Below are positions 15,527 through 22,518 of a stretch of 59,349 nucleotides of DNA, piece after piece. The stretch's first letter is position 1. Each line of letters opens with the position of its first letter. Position numbers and translations under genes: made by a program. The stretch spans positions 1 to 59,349 of the forward strand of contig JAATFV010000073.1 of the NCBI GenBank assembly GCA_015655015.1, written 5' to 3'. Below the pieces are notes generated by a model. It made no database searches, was not told the DNA's origin, and saw only the letters and a list, made by a program, of their open reading frames with translations. This DNA is from Chitinophagales bacterium (GTDB lineage Bacteria > Bacteroidota > Bacteroidia > Chitinophagales > Chitinophagaceae).

Positions 15527-16243
15527 TCACCCCATCCTATGATAAACCCAATCCGGTATCCATTTAAAGATCTTCGCGACCAGCCACCAACGCCTTGTAA
15601 TATACACCCTCCACTTTTTCTTCCCGATAGCAGCGACAATCTGTCTCGCTGCCTTGTCCACAGGCTGTACCCAGAATCGGTTATCCCCTTTGGCCATTGC
15701 CGTATCCACAAACCCCGGTTGAATATCCGTGATAAAGACCGGCAGCCCGGTCTTTCTTGCCTTTATATGCAACCCCTCAAAATAAACACTCTGAAAAGCC
15801 TTGCTGGCGCTATAGGCCGGAGCCTGGAAATTACCCCGGATCGAAGCGATGGAGGAAGTCGTGGCAAGGTGACCGTGTCCCTGCCGGACAAAGAAATTGA
15901 ACACATAAACAGCGATCTCCAAAAAACTATCGACATTCAGCGTGGTGGTTTTCCTTTCTATCTCCCAGTTGAGGACTTCACTGGATTCACCAATGCCGGA
16001 ATTGTAAACCAGCAGGTCAAGCCCTCCTAATTTTTCGATCAGTCTTTCCAGATGCGAAATGCATTCGCTCCCGGTAACATCAAAACATTCTGTAACGATA
16101 TGATTGGGATATTCTAATTGCAGGGAATATAACAGCTCCTGGCGCCGGCCCGTCACGCCTACCAGGTTTCCGGATCCCGCATAGATCCGGGCCAGTTCCC
16201 GCCCGATCCCTGAAGTTGCACCGACAATAATGACTTTTTGCAT
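15527..16243 (-). CDS. SDR-family NAD(P)-dependent oxidoreductase
   Basis: A 238-residue classical short-chain dehydrogenase: nucleotide-binding GATSGIGREL at 8-17, NSG at 81-83 in place of the usual NAG, catalytic Ser around 130-131 and Tyr144-x3-Lys148 in YSASKAF. The C-terminal region is hydrophobic and aromatic (WRVYITRRWWLVAKIFKWIP), which suggests membrane contact and perhaps a lipid-like substrate. The substrate is unknown. A near-match box TATTTTAG ends 4 bases before the ATG. Confidence 0.88.
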   Translation of the reverse strand: MQKVIIVGATSGIGRELARIYAGSGNLVGVTGRRQELLYSLQLEYPNHIVTECFDVTGSECISHLERLIEKLGGLDLLVYNSGIGESSEVLNWEIERKTTTLNVDSFLEIAVYVFNFFVRQGHGHLATTSSIASIRGNFQAPAYSASKAFQSVYFEGLHIKARKTGLPVFITDIQPGFVDTAMAKGDNRFWVQPVDKAARQIVAAIGKKKWRVYITRRWWLVAKIFKWIPDWVYHRMG

Positions 16244-16275
16244 GGGACTAAAATAGGGAAATTCCCCGGAGCTCC

Positions 16276-17571
16276 CTAATGAGCAAAATCCACTTCAAAT
16301 CTCCCCTTGATCCTTTCCATCGGAGGATTGAAATAGCCGAACTTCACTTCAGGGAACTCTTCATGGATCAGCTCCATGAGCTGTTTGATTCCCAGAAACT
16401 CCCCGGTTTCGACCACCCCGATCTTACCCAGGTACCAGTCGGGATCGATATTGAAATTACGCCATTGGATCATGTTCAGCCCCGTCTCCCGGATCAGTTC
16501 GCGCAAGGCCTCATATTCTTCCACGCTATCCGTCATCCCCGGGAAAACAAAATAGTTAATGGATGTCCAGCCGCCATAACTCCGCATCACTTTCAGGCTC
16601 TCCACAATATCTTCAAACGTGTAATTATTCGGGCGGTAATAAGCTTCATAAACAGACTTCCGGGCGGAATTCGTGCTCACCCGTATGGAGTCCAACCCTG
16701 CCTCGCAGAGGGCGCGAACCGCGTTGGGCTTGCTGCCGTTCGTATTGATATTGATGCTGCCTCTGTCGGTATGCTTGCGCATTTCCAGGATCGACTCGCG
16801 GATCGTCTCCCACATCAGCAGAGGCTCCCCTTCACATCCCTGGCCGAAACTGACGATTGGGAAAGGCGCCGTTTGCAAATGCGGTACCGTGAATTCCACG
16901 ATCTCTTCCGGCAAGGGTTTGAAATTAAGCCGGTCCTGGGGAGAGGTGATCGATTCCTCCTGGGGTTGGAACGAGATACAGCCCAGACAATTCGCATTAC
17001 AGGCAGGCGAGCTGGGGACCGGGCATTCCCAGCGTCCCATGAAATAGTTTCGGGCTGCCGGACAATGGTAGGTAAGGCAGCAATTCTCTGCCAGGTGTCG
17101 GATCAGCCGGTTCTGCGGATAGGCTTCCAGGATAGTCGATACTCCTTTATTGATAGTATCCCAGTCATACCCTTCGCAATCCTGGCGGATATCCTGTTCG
17201 ATACGGACAGCCGGCACAAAGAATTTAGAATCCTGCCAGGCTGCGGCGGTATAACAGAACAGGGGCAGGGTAGGGGCGCCTTTCTCCGTTTCATAAGCCG
17301 CCAGGTAGAGCCCGGTATGGGCCGGCGGGATAAAAGCAGCCACAGCCCACCCTTTCGTACAAAGACGCATTTCCCCCGTGAGCACGTCGATGCCGATACC
17401 CCTTCGCCCGGGCAGCTCATAGAGGGAACCTCCTTCCGGCAGCTCGATCCAGTCCTCTTCCGGAACAGGCAGGGCATCCCAGCCGCTACGGCCGGTAGCA
17501 TACAAACTAATGTCTTCAAAAATATTTCCCTTTCCGTCGGAATAGAGAATGAACGGTGATTGTTTCAGCAT
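16276..17571 (-). CDS. Radical SAM protein with extra N-terminal domain
   Basis: The 431-residue protein carries the radical-SAM cluster motif Cys191-x3-Cys195-x2-Cys198 in CNANCLGC, unusually far from the N-terminus. The following SFGQGCEGEPLL and ININTNGS segments fit the GGEP-like and later strands of the TIM barrel. Residues 1-180 form an extra domain with several Cys (CEGYDWD, CCLTYHC, WECP). The reaction is unknown. Its position between an SDR gene and two membrane-protein genes gives no firm clue. Confidence 0.85.
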   Translation of the reverse strand: MLKQSPFILYSDGKGNIFEDISLYATGRSGWDALPVPEEDWIELPEGGSLYELPGRRGIGIDVLTGEMRLCTKGWAVAAFIPPAHTGLYLAAYETEKGAPTLPLFCYTAAAWQDSKFFVPAVRIEQDIRQDCEGYDWDTINKGVSTILEAYPQNRLIRHLAENCCLTYHCPAARNYFMGRWECPVPSSPACNANCLGCISFQPQEESITSPQDRLNFKPLPEEIVEFTVPHLQTAPFPIVSFGQGCEGEPLLMWETIRESILEMRKHTDRGSININTNGSKPNAVRALCEAGLDSIRVSTNSARKSVYEAYYRPNNYTFEDIVESLKVMRSYGGWTSINYFVFPGMTDSVEEYEALRELIRETGLNMIQWRNFNIDPDWYLGKIGVVETGEFLGIKQLMELIHEEFPEVKFGYFNPPMERIKGRFEVDFAH

Positions 17572-17628
17572 ACTAAAGGCTATTTCTGGCTTATTTCGGG
17601 CACAGGACCTATGCCTCCCGGGCGCACA

Positions 17629-18234
17629 TTAGCAACCCTTCCCCAGATAATGCCTGCAAAATTCGTGAATTTGTTCCAGTTCTGCGAAATCAAGATTTTT
17701 CCGCAGGTCAAAGCGTAAATGGATGTCCCGGGAAGTGCTGATATGGATAGAATCGTAAAAGGCTTCAATATCATTGATATGCGTCCATAAAAAGAAGCGG
17801 TCCTCCGGCATCCCGGGAACGGTAATGCCGATATGGTGGAAAGAGAGCAATTCTGCCGAACGAAGGCCCCTTTCGCAATAGAACAGGTAGGTATAGCCAA
17901 AACTAAGGCTGAGATGTACGGTGGCGGTCACCCAGTTATGCGCAAATAACATCACCAGCCCGATACCCAGGAAAAAGAGGATCTCTACCAGGCGGAAAAA
18001 GAGATTTACCTTCGGCAATTGCCGAAGCGTATCTCTGCCGGCTAATACCAGGATGAAAATGTCAAGGGAAATGATCAGCTGGCACCAGAAATAAAGGGGA
18101 GGGGACTCCGGCTGCCGGAAATGACTGACAGCATGGGAGAGGATCAGAAGGCCTGCGGCAAAATGCAGCCAGGTGCCGGAACGCTTTAGTTTCTCGAACG
18201 CGGGATGAACGACAGGCAGGGATATCGAATCCAT
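17629..18234 (-). CDS. Membrane protein of unknown function
   Basis: The ATG at 18234 (MDSISLPVVHPAFEKL) gives 201 residues; a longer reading to 18309 adds a Cys-rich stretch that looks non-coding. Four hydrophobic segments are seen at about 23-38, 48-66, 80-100 and 103-122. A soluble C-terminal part follows (IHISTSRDIHLRFDLRKNLDFAELEQIHEFCRHYLG). The tail looks like a membrane-protein sensor or PH-like stretch, but I do not recognise the family. It is in line with the next membrane-protein gene and the radical SAM gene. Confidence 0.65.
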   Translation of the reverse strand: MDSISLPVVHPAFEKLKRSGTWLHFAAGLLILSHAVSHFRQPESPPLYFWCQLIISLDIFILVLAGRDTLRQLPKVNLFFRLVEILFFLGIGLVMLFAHNWVTATVHLSLSFGYTYLFYCERGLRSAELLSFHHIGITVPGMPEDRFFLWTHINDIEAFYDSIHISTSRDIHLRFDLRKNLDFAELEQIHEFCRHYLGKGC

Positions 18235-18341
18235 ACAGCAGTAATTTCCTGTATAGATGCAAAAGAGCCGGTATTCCATAAAAATTTGGCAGCATTCGTA
18301 CCCGCTCATGTGTCTGCCTTACAATCCTATTGCGGATTTTT

Positions 18342-18914
18342 TCACACCCGGATCATTCCCCGGTCCGCTTCCTTCAGCCTGCTCCGGCAATAATCATTGA
18401 ATTCTTCTTCATCCGCATCGTCCTCGTCATCATCTTCCAGCACTTCTTTCTGCAGCAGCCGGTTATTTTTAAAATCCAGGGTCAGCAGCCCATCCTTTAA
18501 CACGACATTATTAAAGGATGTCCAGGGATAACTTCGTTTGAACAAGGTATTCACCACCACCCGGTCGCTGCTGAAACCGATCTCCAGGGGACGTTTGACC
18601 TGGTATTCCAGGAAAGATTGCAGGAAGAACAGGACTCCCAGCCAGGGCAGGAAGGGCATACCCAGCCAGCCCAGCCCGGCGATCAGCAGCCAGTACCGGT
18701 AGCGTACCTGTCGCCCCTTCCGGGAAAGCACGATATTCAGCACGGTCCCGATCAGGACCACCGCCGCAAAAGCACTAAAGAAGATCTGGAAATGATTCGC
18801 CCCGATCTGTACGTTGAGGAAATTCAGGACAGAAAAAAGGCACAGGAGGATACTAATGAAATCGATGGTCCGCTCACTATCTTTTTTGAGAATTACTACA
18901 TACGGGTAGCGCAT
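18342..18914 (-). CDS. Membrane protein with acidic tail, unknown function
   Basis: The 190-residue product has three to four membrane helices within the first 105 residues (FISILLCLFSVLNFL, FFSAFAAVVLIGTVLNIVL, YWLLIAGLGWLGMPFLPWLGVLFFLQ). It then has a PH-like beta stretch (LEIGFSSDRVVVNTLFKRSYPWTSFNNVVLKDGLLTLDFK, given here in overlapping parts: DRVVVNTLFKR and VVLKDGLLTLDFK). A very acidic block (EDDDEDDADEEE) precedes the end. It lies 33 bases upstream of the next ORF region and may share its transcript with 17629-18234, whose tail is similar in style. Confidence 0.65.
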   Translation of the reverse strand: MRYPYVVILKKDSERTIDFISILLCLFSVLNFLNVQIGANHFQIFFSAFAAVVLIGTVLNIVLSRKGRQVRYRYWLLIAGLGWLGMPFLPWLGVLFFLQSFLEYQVKRPLEIGFSSDRVVVNTLFKRSYPWTSFNNVVLKDGLLTLDFKNNRLLQKEVLEDDDEDDADEEEFNDYCRSRLKEADRGMIRV

Positions 18915-18927
18915 ATCAGGAATTAGG

Positions 18928-19971
18928 TCAGGAATTGCTTGCCACCAGCAAATTACAAAGTTTCCATAATATACGGGCGCTTACGTTGGCATCCCAATCC
19001 GACTCGCCCACTCCGGTCTCATCCAGGTCAAACCCGATGAAGCGGCGCCCGCTCTGGATGATCTTCCTGATCAGGTAAAAGATCTGTTCAGCCTCGAACC
19101 CGCCATGTACCGGCGTACCCGTATTCGGGCAAAGCTTGGGATCCAGGCCGTCAATGTCAAAGCTGATATATACTTTCTCGGGCAAATGGCTGACCATCTC
19201 ATCAGCGATCTGTTTCCAGCTCTGCCCTTCGTAACCACGCTCTTTAATGTCCTTGTCGAAATAAGTGATCACCTGGTAATTGCTGTTGCGGATATAATCC
19301 ATTTCTTCCTGGCAATAATCCCTTACGCCTACCTGCACCAGTCTTTTCAATTGAGGGATCTCTTCCAGGGCATTGTACATGATGCTGGCATGGCTGTATA
19401 CAAAGTCTTCATAACGTTTGCGAAGATCGCAATGCGCATCGATCTGCAGGATGCCGAAATCACCATGTTTCTCCGCAATGGCTTTGAAATATCCCAGGGG
19501 AGTGCTGTGATCGCCTCCCAGTAAAGCAACGAGCTTGCCGTTGTCCAGCAGGGTTTTGGTTTGCTCGTACACCCATTTGTTGAGGAGGAGACTGCCTTCA
19601 TTGATTTCTTTCAGGGATTTACACATGAAACTATTCTTCTCCAGTATCTCTCCCTTGGAAGTAAAATTGATATATAATTCGGCTTCCTTGCGCAGGTAAT
19701 CACTCTTCATCAATACCTTCTTGTCCGGCTGGCGCATAAAAAAACCTTTCTTCCAGGCATCATTCGTCTCAGCGTCGAAAAGATCCACCTGCATGCTGGC
19801 GTGGAAGATATGTTCCGCGGCTCTCGCCGTTCCGGCTCCATAACTAACCGTGACCTCCCAGGGCACGGGAAGGATGACCAATCTTGCGTCTTCTTCGGAG
19901 AAAGGGAGACCGAAAATATTGTTCTTCGGATTGCTCGCGCCATTGGCGTCAAAAAGCGATAAATCTGTCAT
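18928..19971 (-). CDS. Agmatinase/arginase-family ureohydrolase
   Basis: The 347-residue enzyme shows the manganese-site motifs of the ureohydrolase family: LLGGDHSTPLGY, QIDAHCDLR and SFDIDGLDP, with GTPVHGG for the substrate loop. It should hydrolyse a guanidino compound such as agmatine, arginine or formimidoylglutamate; the exact one cannot be told. The start MTDLSLFDANG at 19971 was chosen because AGAGG lies 11 bases upstream and homologous folds start here. A longer frame to 20238 would overlap the divergent TetR gene. A TACCTTG box lies at 20004-20010. Confidence 0.85.
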   Translation of the reverse strand: MTDLSLFDANGASNPKNNIFGLPFSEEDARLVILPVPWEVTVSYGAGTARAAEHIFHASMQVDLFDAETNDAWKKGFFMRQPDKKVLMKSDYLRKEAELYINFTSKGEILEKNSFMCKSLKEINEGSLLLNKWVYEQTKTLLDNGKLVALLGGDHSTPLGYFKAIAEKHGDFGILQIDAHCDLRKRYEDFVYSHASIMYNALEEIPQLKRLVQVGVRDYCQEEMDYIRNSNYQVITYFDKDIKERGYEGQSWKQIADEMVSHLPEKVYISFDIDGLDPKLCPNTGTPVHGGFEAEQIFYLIRKIIQSGRRFIGFDLDETGVGESDWDANVSARILWKLCNLLVASNS

Positions 19972-20081
19972 GATCGTAGAAGCCTCTTTGTAGGAATGCA
20001 GCGCAAGGTAAGACAGTATTGGGGATATGACCAAAATATGTGCGAAAAAAGGATGTTTAAACTTCGAAAGTGTCATTTTTT

Positions 20082-20097
20082 TACCTACTAGTAAGTA
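20082..20097. promoter_or_regulatory. Probable TetR-family operator
   Basis: TACCTACTAGTAAGTA is a 16-bp inverted repeat with one mismatched pair around the perfect core TACTAGTA. It sits 2 bases before the -7 box TAAATTTG (20100-20107) of the adjacent TetR-type gene, where a bound repressor would block the polymerase. It also lies about 110 bases upstream of the divergent ureohydrolase gene. Confidence 0.65.
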
Positions 20098-20099
20098 AG

Positions 20100-20107
20100 T
20101 AAATTTG
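20100..20107 (+). promoter_or_regulatory. -7 box TAAATTTG of the TetR-type gene
   Basis: Exact TAnnTTTG match ending 8 bases before the ATG at 20116. The predicted operator lies between it and the expected -33 position. Confidence 0.5.
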
Positions 20108-20115
20108 CTTTTTAA

Positions 20116-20721
20116 ATGAAAGAGACAAGGGACGAAATCATTACACTCGCCGACGAATTCATTCGTACCAGGGGTTTCAATGCCTTCAGTTACGCGGATA
20201 TCGCCGGGATCATGGATGTCCGCAAACCCACTCTCCATTATTATTTCCCCGCCAAATCGGACTTGGGTATTAGCGTGATTGACAAGGAGTTGGAGGGGAT
20301 GGCCCGCCTTAAGGAAGAAACACAGGACCTGCCGGGGGACGAACAGCTGAAAAAATTAGTGGAGGTTTTCTTTAACAGCAGCCGGAAGGGACGCATCTGC
20401 CTGACAGGATCCCTCACCCCGGATTACGCAACGCTGCCGGAACCTATGCAATATAAAGTACAGGAAATGTGCCGGACCATCCTGGATTGGATGGCGGCCT
20501 GCCTGGAAAAAGGGCGAACGGAAGGCCGCCTGTCATTTCCCGGAACGGCGCAGGACCGGGCTTTGATCGTTCAATCAGGACTCCTGTCCTCCTTATTATT
20601 ATCCCGGGTATTGGGAGACCTTATATTTGACAGGATGATCGGCCAGCTTTTAAAAGACATGAACGCAAATTTTCAGGTCACTGACCTCAAAGAGATCATA
20701 CCGGACCATCTAAAGGACTAA
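20116..20721 (+). CDS. TetR/AcrR-family transcriptional regulator
   Basis: The 201-residue protein has an N-terminal helix-turn-helix of the TetR type (FIRTRGFNAFSYADIAGIMDVRKPTLHYYFPAKSDL in total; key parts FSYADIAGIMDV and TLHYYF). Its C-terminal half (SSRKGRICLTGSLTPDYATLP) resembles TetR_C domains that sense small ligands. It probably represses its own gene through the palindrome just upstream. fabF follows 60 bases later on the same strand, so it might control that gene too. The ligand is unknown. Confidence 0.88.
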   Translation: MKETRDEIITLADEFIRTRGFNAFSYADIAGIMDVRKPTLHYYFPAKSDLGISVIDKELEGMARLKEETQDLPGDEQLKKLVEVFFNSSRKGRICLTGSLTPDYATLPEPMQYKVQEMCRTILDWMAACLEKGRTEGRLSFPGTAQDRALIVQSGLLSSLLLSRVLGDLIFDRMIGQLLKDMNANFQVTDLKEIIPDHLKD

Positions 20722-20781
20722 ATATTTAAAGGACTAAAAGAATAGCTAAAAAGACTAAAATCCATCCATAAAAATTTAATC

Positions 20782-22056
20782 ATGCGAAAAGTAGTTGTTA
20801 CAGGCATCGGCGCTATTACCCCCCTGGGAAATGAACCAGTCACTTTCTGGGATCAGCTGATAGCCGGAAAGAGCGGCGCGGGGCCCATTACTAAATTCGA
20901 TCCCGCCGCATTCAAGACCCGTTTTGCCTGTGAAGTGAAGAATTTCGATCCCACCGGCGTTCTCGACCGGAATGAACTCAAAAGAACCGATCTGTTCGCT
21001 CAATATGCGCTGGCCGCCGCAGACCAGGCGATAAAAGATGCAGGCCTCGACTTCTCTTCCATGGATCCTTTTGATACAGGCGTGATCTGGGGAACAGGAC
21101 AGGGCGGTATGCAAACCTTTGAAGACCAGGTCAGGGAATATGCCGCCAGCGGATCGCCAAAGAACGAGGACGGCTCCGGCGGACAGCTCACCCCCCGCTT
21201 CAGCCCATTTTTTGTGCCCAAGCTGATCGCCAATATGGCTTCCGGCATGATCTCCATCAAATATGGCTTGATGGGGATCAATTATACGACCGTATCCGCC
21301 TGCTCCACGTCCAACACCGCCATCATGGACGCCCTCAACTATATCCGGCTGGGAAAAGCAAAGGTGATGGTCACGGGTGGTTCGGAAGCCCCCATTACCG
21401 AAGCTTCCGTAGGCGGCTTTAACTCCATGAAAGCCCTGTCTACCAATAATGCCGATCCCACCGGCGCCTCCCGCCCTTTCGATATCGCCCGCGATGGCTT
21501 TGTCATGGGGGAAGGGGCCGGCGCCCTGGTCCTGGAAGACTATGACCACGCCCGGGAAAGAGGAGCGGTCATCTACGGGGAAGTAGCCGGCGCCGCCATG
21601 ACGGCAGATGCTTACCATATGACAGCCACCCATCCTGAAGGCAAAGGCGCTTTAAGGGCCATGCAGGATGCGCTAAAAGATGCGGAGCTCAACCAGGAAG
21701 ACGTGGATTACCTGAACGCACACGCCACTTCCACGCCCGTAGGCGATCTGAGCGAGATTAACGCCATTACCCGCCTTTTCGGCAATGAGCCGAAAAAGCT
21801 GATCATCAGCGCCACCAAATCCATGACGGGCCATCTCCTGGGTGGGGCTGGCGCTATCGAGGCCATCGCCTGCCTGATGAGCATCCGGCATTCCCTCATA
21901 CCCGCTACCATTAATACTACGGATCTGGACCCGCAAATACCCGCCGGATTGAATATTTTACTGGGGCAATCGATCAGTCATCCTGTAAAAGTGGCTATGA
22001 GCAATACCTTCGGGTTCGGAGGACATAATGGCATTGTGGTTTTCAAAAAAATCTAA
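20782..22056 (+). CDS. fabF: Beta-ketoacyl-ACP synthase II
   Basis: A complete 424-residue condensing enzyme of fatty-acid elongation. The active site is intact: Cys174 in VSACSTSN, His314 in NAHATSTPVGD, Lys346 and His351 in KSMTGHLLGG. The length is normal for FabF. No acpP lies beside it, so this may be a stand-alone copy, either the housekeeping enzyme or a second one. It follows a TetR-type regulator and precedes ccmE. Confidence 0.92.
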   Translation: MRKVVVTGIGAITPLGNEPVTFWDQLIAGKSGAGPITKFDPAAFKTRFACEVKNFDPTGVLDRNELKRTDLFAQYALAAADQAIKDAGLDFSSMDPFDTGVIWGTGQGGMQTFEDQVREYAASGSPKNEDGSGGQLTPRFSPFFVPKLIANMASGMISIKYGLMGINYTTVSACSTSNTAIMDALNYIRLGKAKVMVTGGSEAPITEASVGGFNSMKALSTNNADPTGASRPFDIARDGFVMGEGAGALVLEDYDHARERGAVIYGEVAGAAMTADAYHMTATHPEGKGALRAMQDALKDAELNQEDVDYLNAHATSTPVGDLSEINAITRLFGNEPKKLIISATKSMTGHLLGGAGAIEAIACLMSIRHSLIPATINTTDLDPQIPAGLNILLGQSISHPVKVAMSNTFGFGGHNGIVVFKKI

Positions 22057-22078
22057 GAGACCGGTGATTGTTTTGGCC

Positions 22079-22086
22079 TAACTTTG
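22079..22086 (+). promoter_or_regulatory. -7 box TAACTTTG before ccmE
   Basis: Exact TAnnTTTG match ending 9 bases before the ATG at 22096. It overlaps a TTG at 22084 that could otherwise be read as a start. Confidence 0.45.
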
Positions 22087-22095
22087 CTCCCTGTT

Positions 22096-22509
22096 ATGAA
22101 GAAACTACAAATAGTCATACTGGTGTGCATCGCAATAGCTATTGCCGTGCTGATCAGTTTCATGGGTGACCTTTCCACCTATGAGACCATCGCCTCTGCC
22201 AGGCAAAAGCCCGGAAAGACCGTTACTATCATTGCCCACCTGGACAATAAGATACCTATCGAATACGACCCGGTGAAGAACACGAATTATCTCAGCTTTC
22301 ATATCAGCGACACCCTGGGCAATACGGCCAAAGTAGTCTACTACTATGAAAAGCCCTATGACCTCGAAAAAGCGGAGCGTGTCACCCTAAAGGGCAAGAT
22401 GAACGGAGATGTATTTGAAATATCCAGGAAAGACGGCATTTTGCTCAAATGCCCTTCCAAGTATAAAGACGACCCGAATGCGGCCAGGAAAAGCCTCACT
22501 CAAAATTAA
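22096..22509 (+). CDS. ccmE: Cytochrome c maturation haem chaperone CcmE, CxxxY type
   Basis: From the ATG at 22096 the protein has 137 residues. It has one N-terminal membrane helix (IVILVCIAIAIAVLISFMG) and the OB-fold body of CcmE. The haem-attachment motif is Cys119-Pro-Ser-Lys-Tyr123, so it is the Cys-x3-Tyr form rather than the His-x3-Tyr form of Escherichia coli. CcmE carries haem in the periplasm to the haem lyase, which is encoded directly downstream. The two genes are 9 bases apart and should form one operon. Confidence 0.88.
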   Translation: MKKLQIVILVCIAIAIAVLISFMGDLSTYETIASARQKPGKTVTIIAHLDNKIPIEYDPVKNTNYLSFHISDTLGNTAKVVYYYEKPYDLEKAERVTLKGKMNGDVFEISRKDGILLKCPSKYKDDPNAARKSLTQN

Positions 22510-22518
22510 TAACAAGCT

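Noticed and set aside
16279..17559. Plus-strand frame of 426 codons opposite the radical SAM gene
   Set aside because: It covers the complete radical SAM gene in antisense and its translation shows no domain. The base composition of the real gene explains the lack of stops.
19972..20238. N-terminal extension of the ureohydrolase with a membrane-like segment
   Set aside because: It would overlap the divergent TetR gene and its operator, and a good ribosome-binding site precedes the ATG at 19971.
20776..21633. Minus-strand frame of 285 codons opposite fabF
   Set aside because: Antisense shadow; fabF has an intact active site on the other strand.
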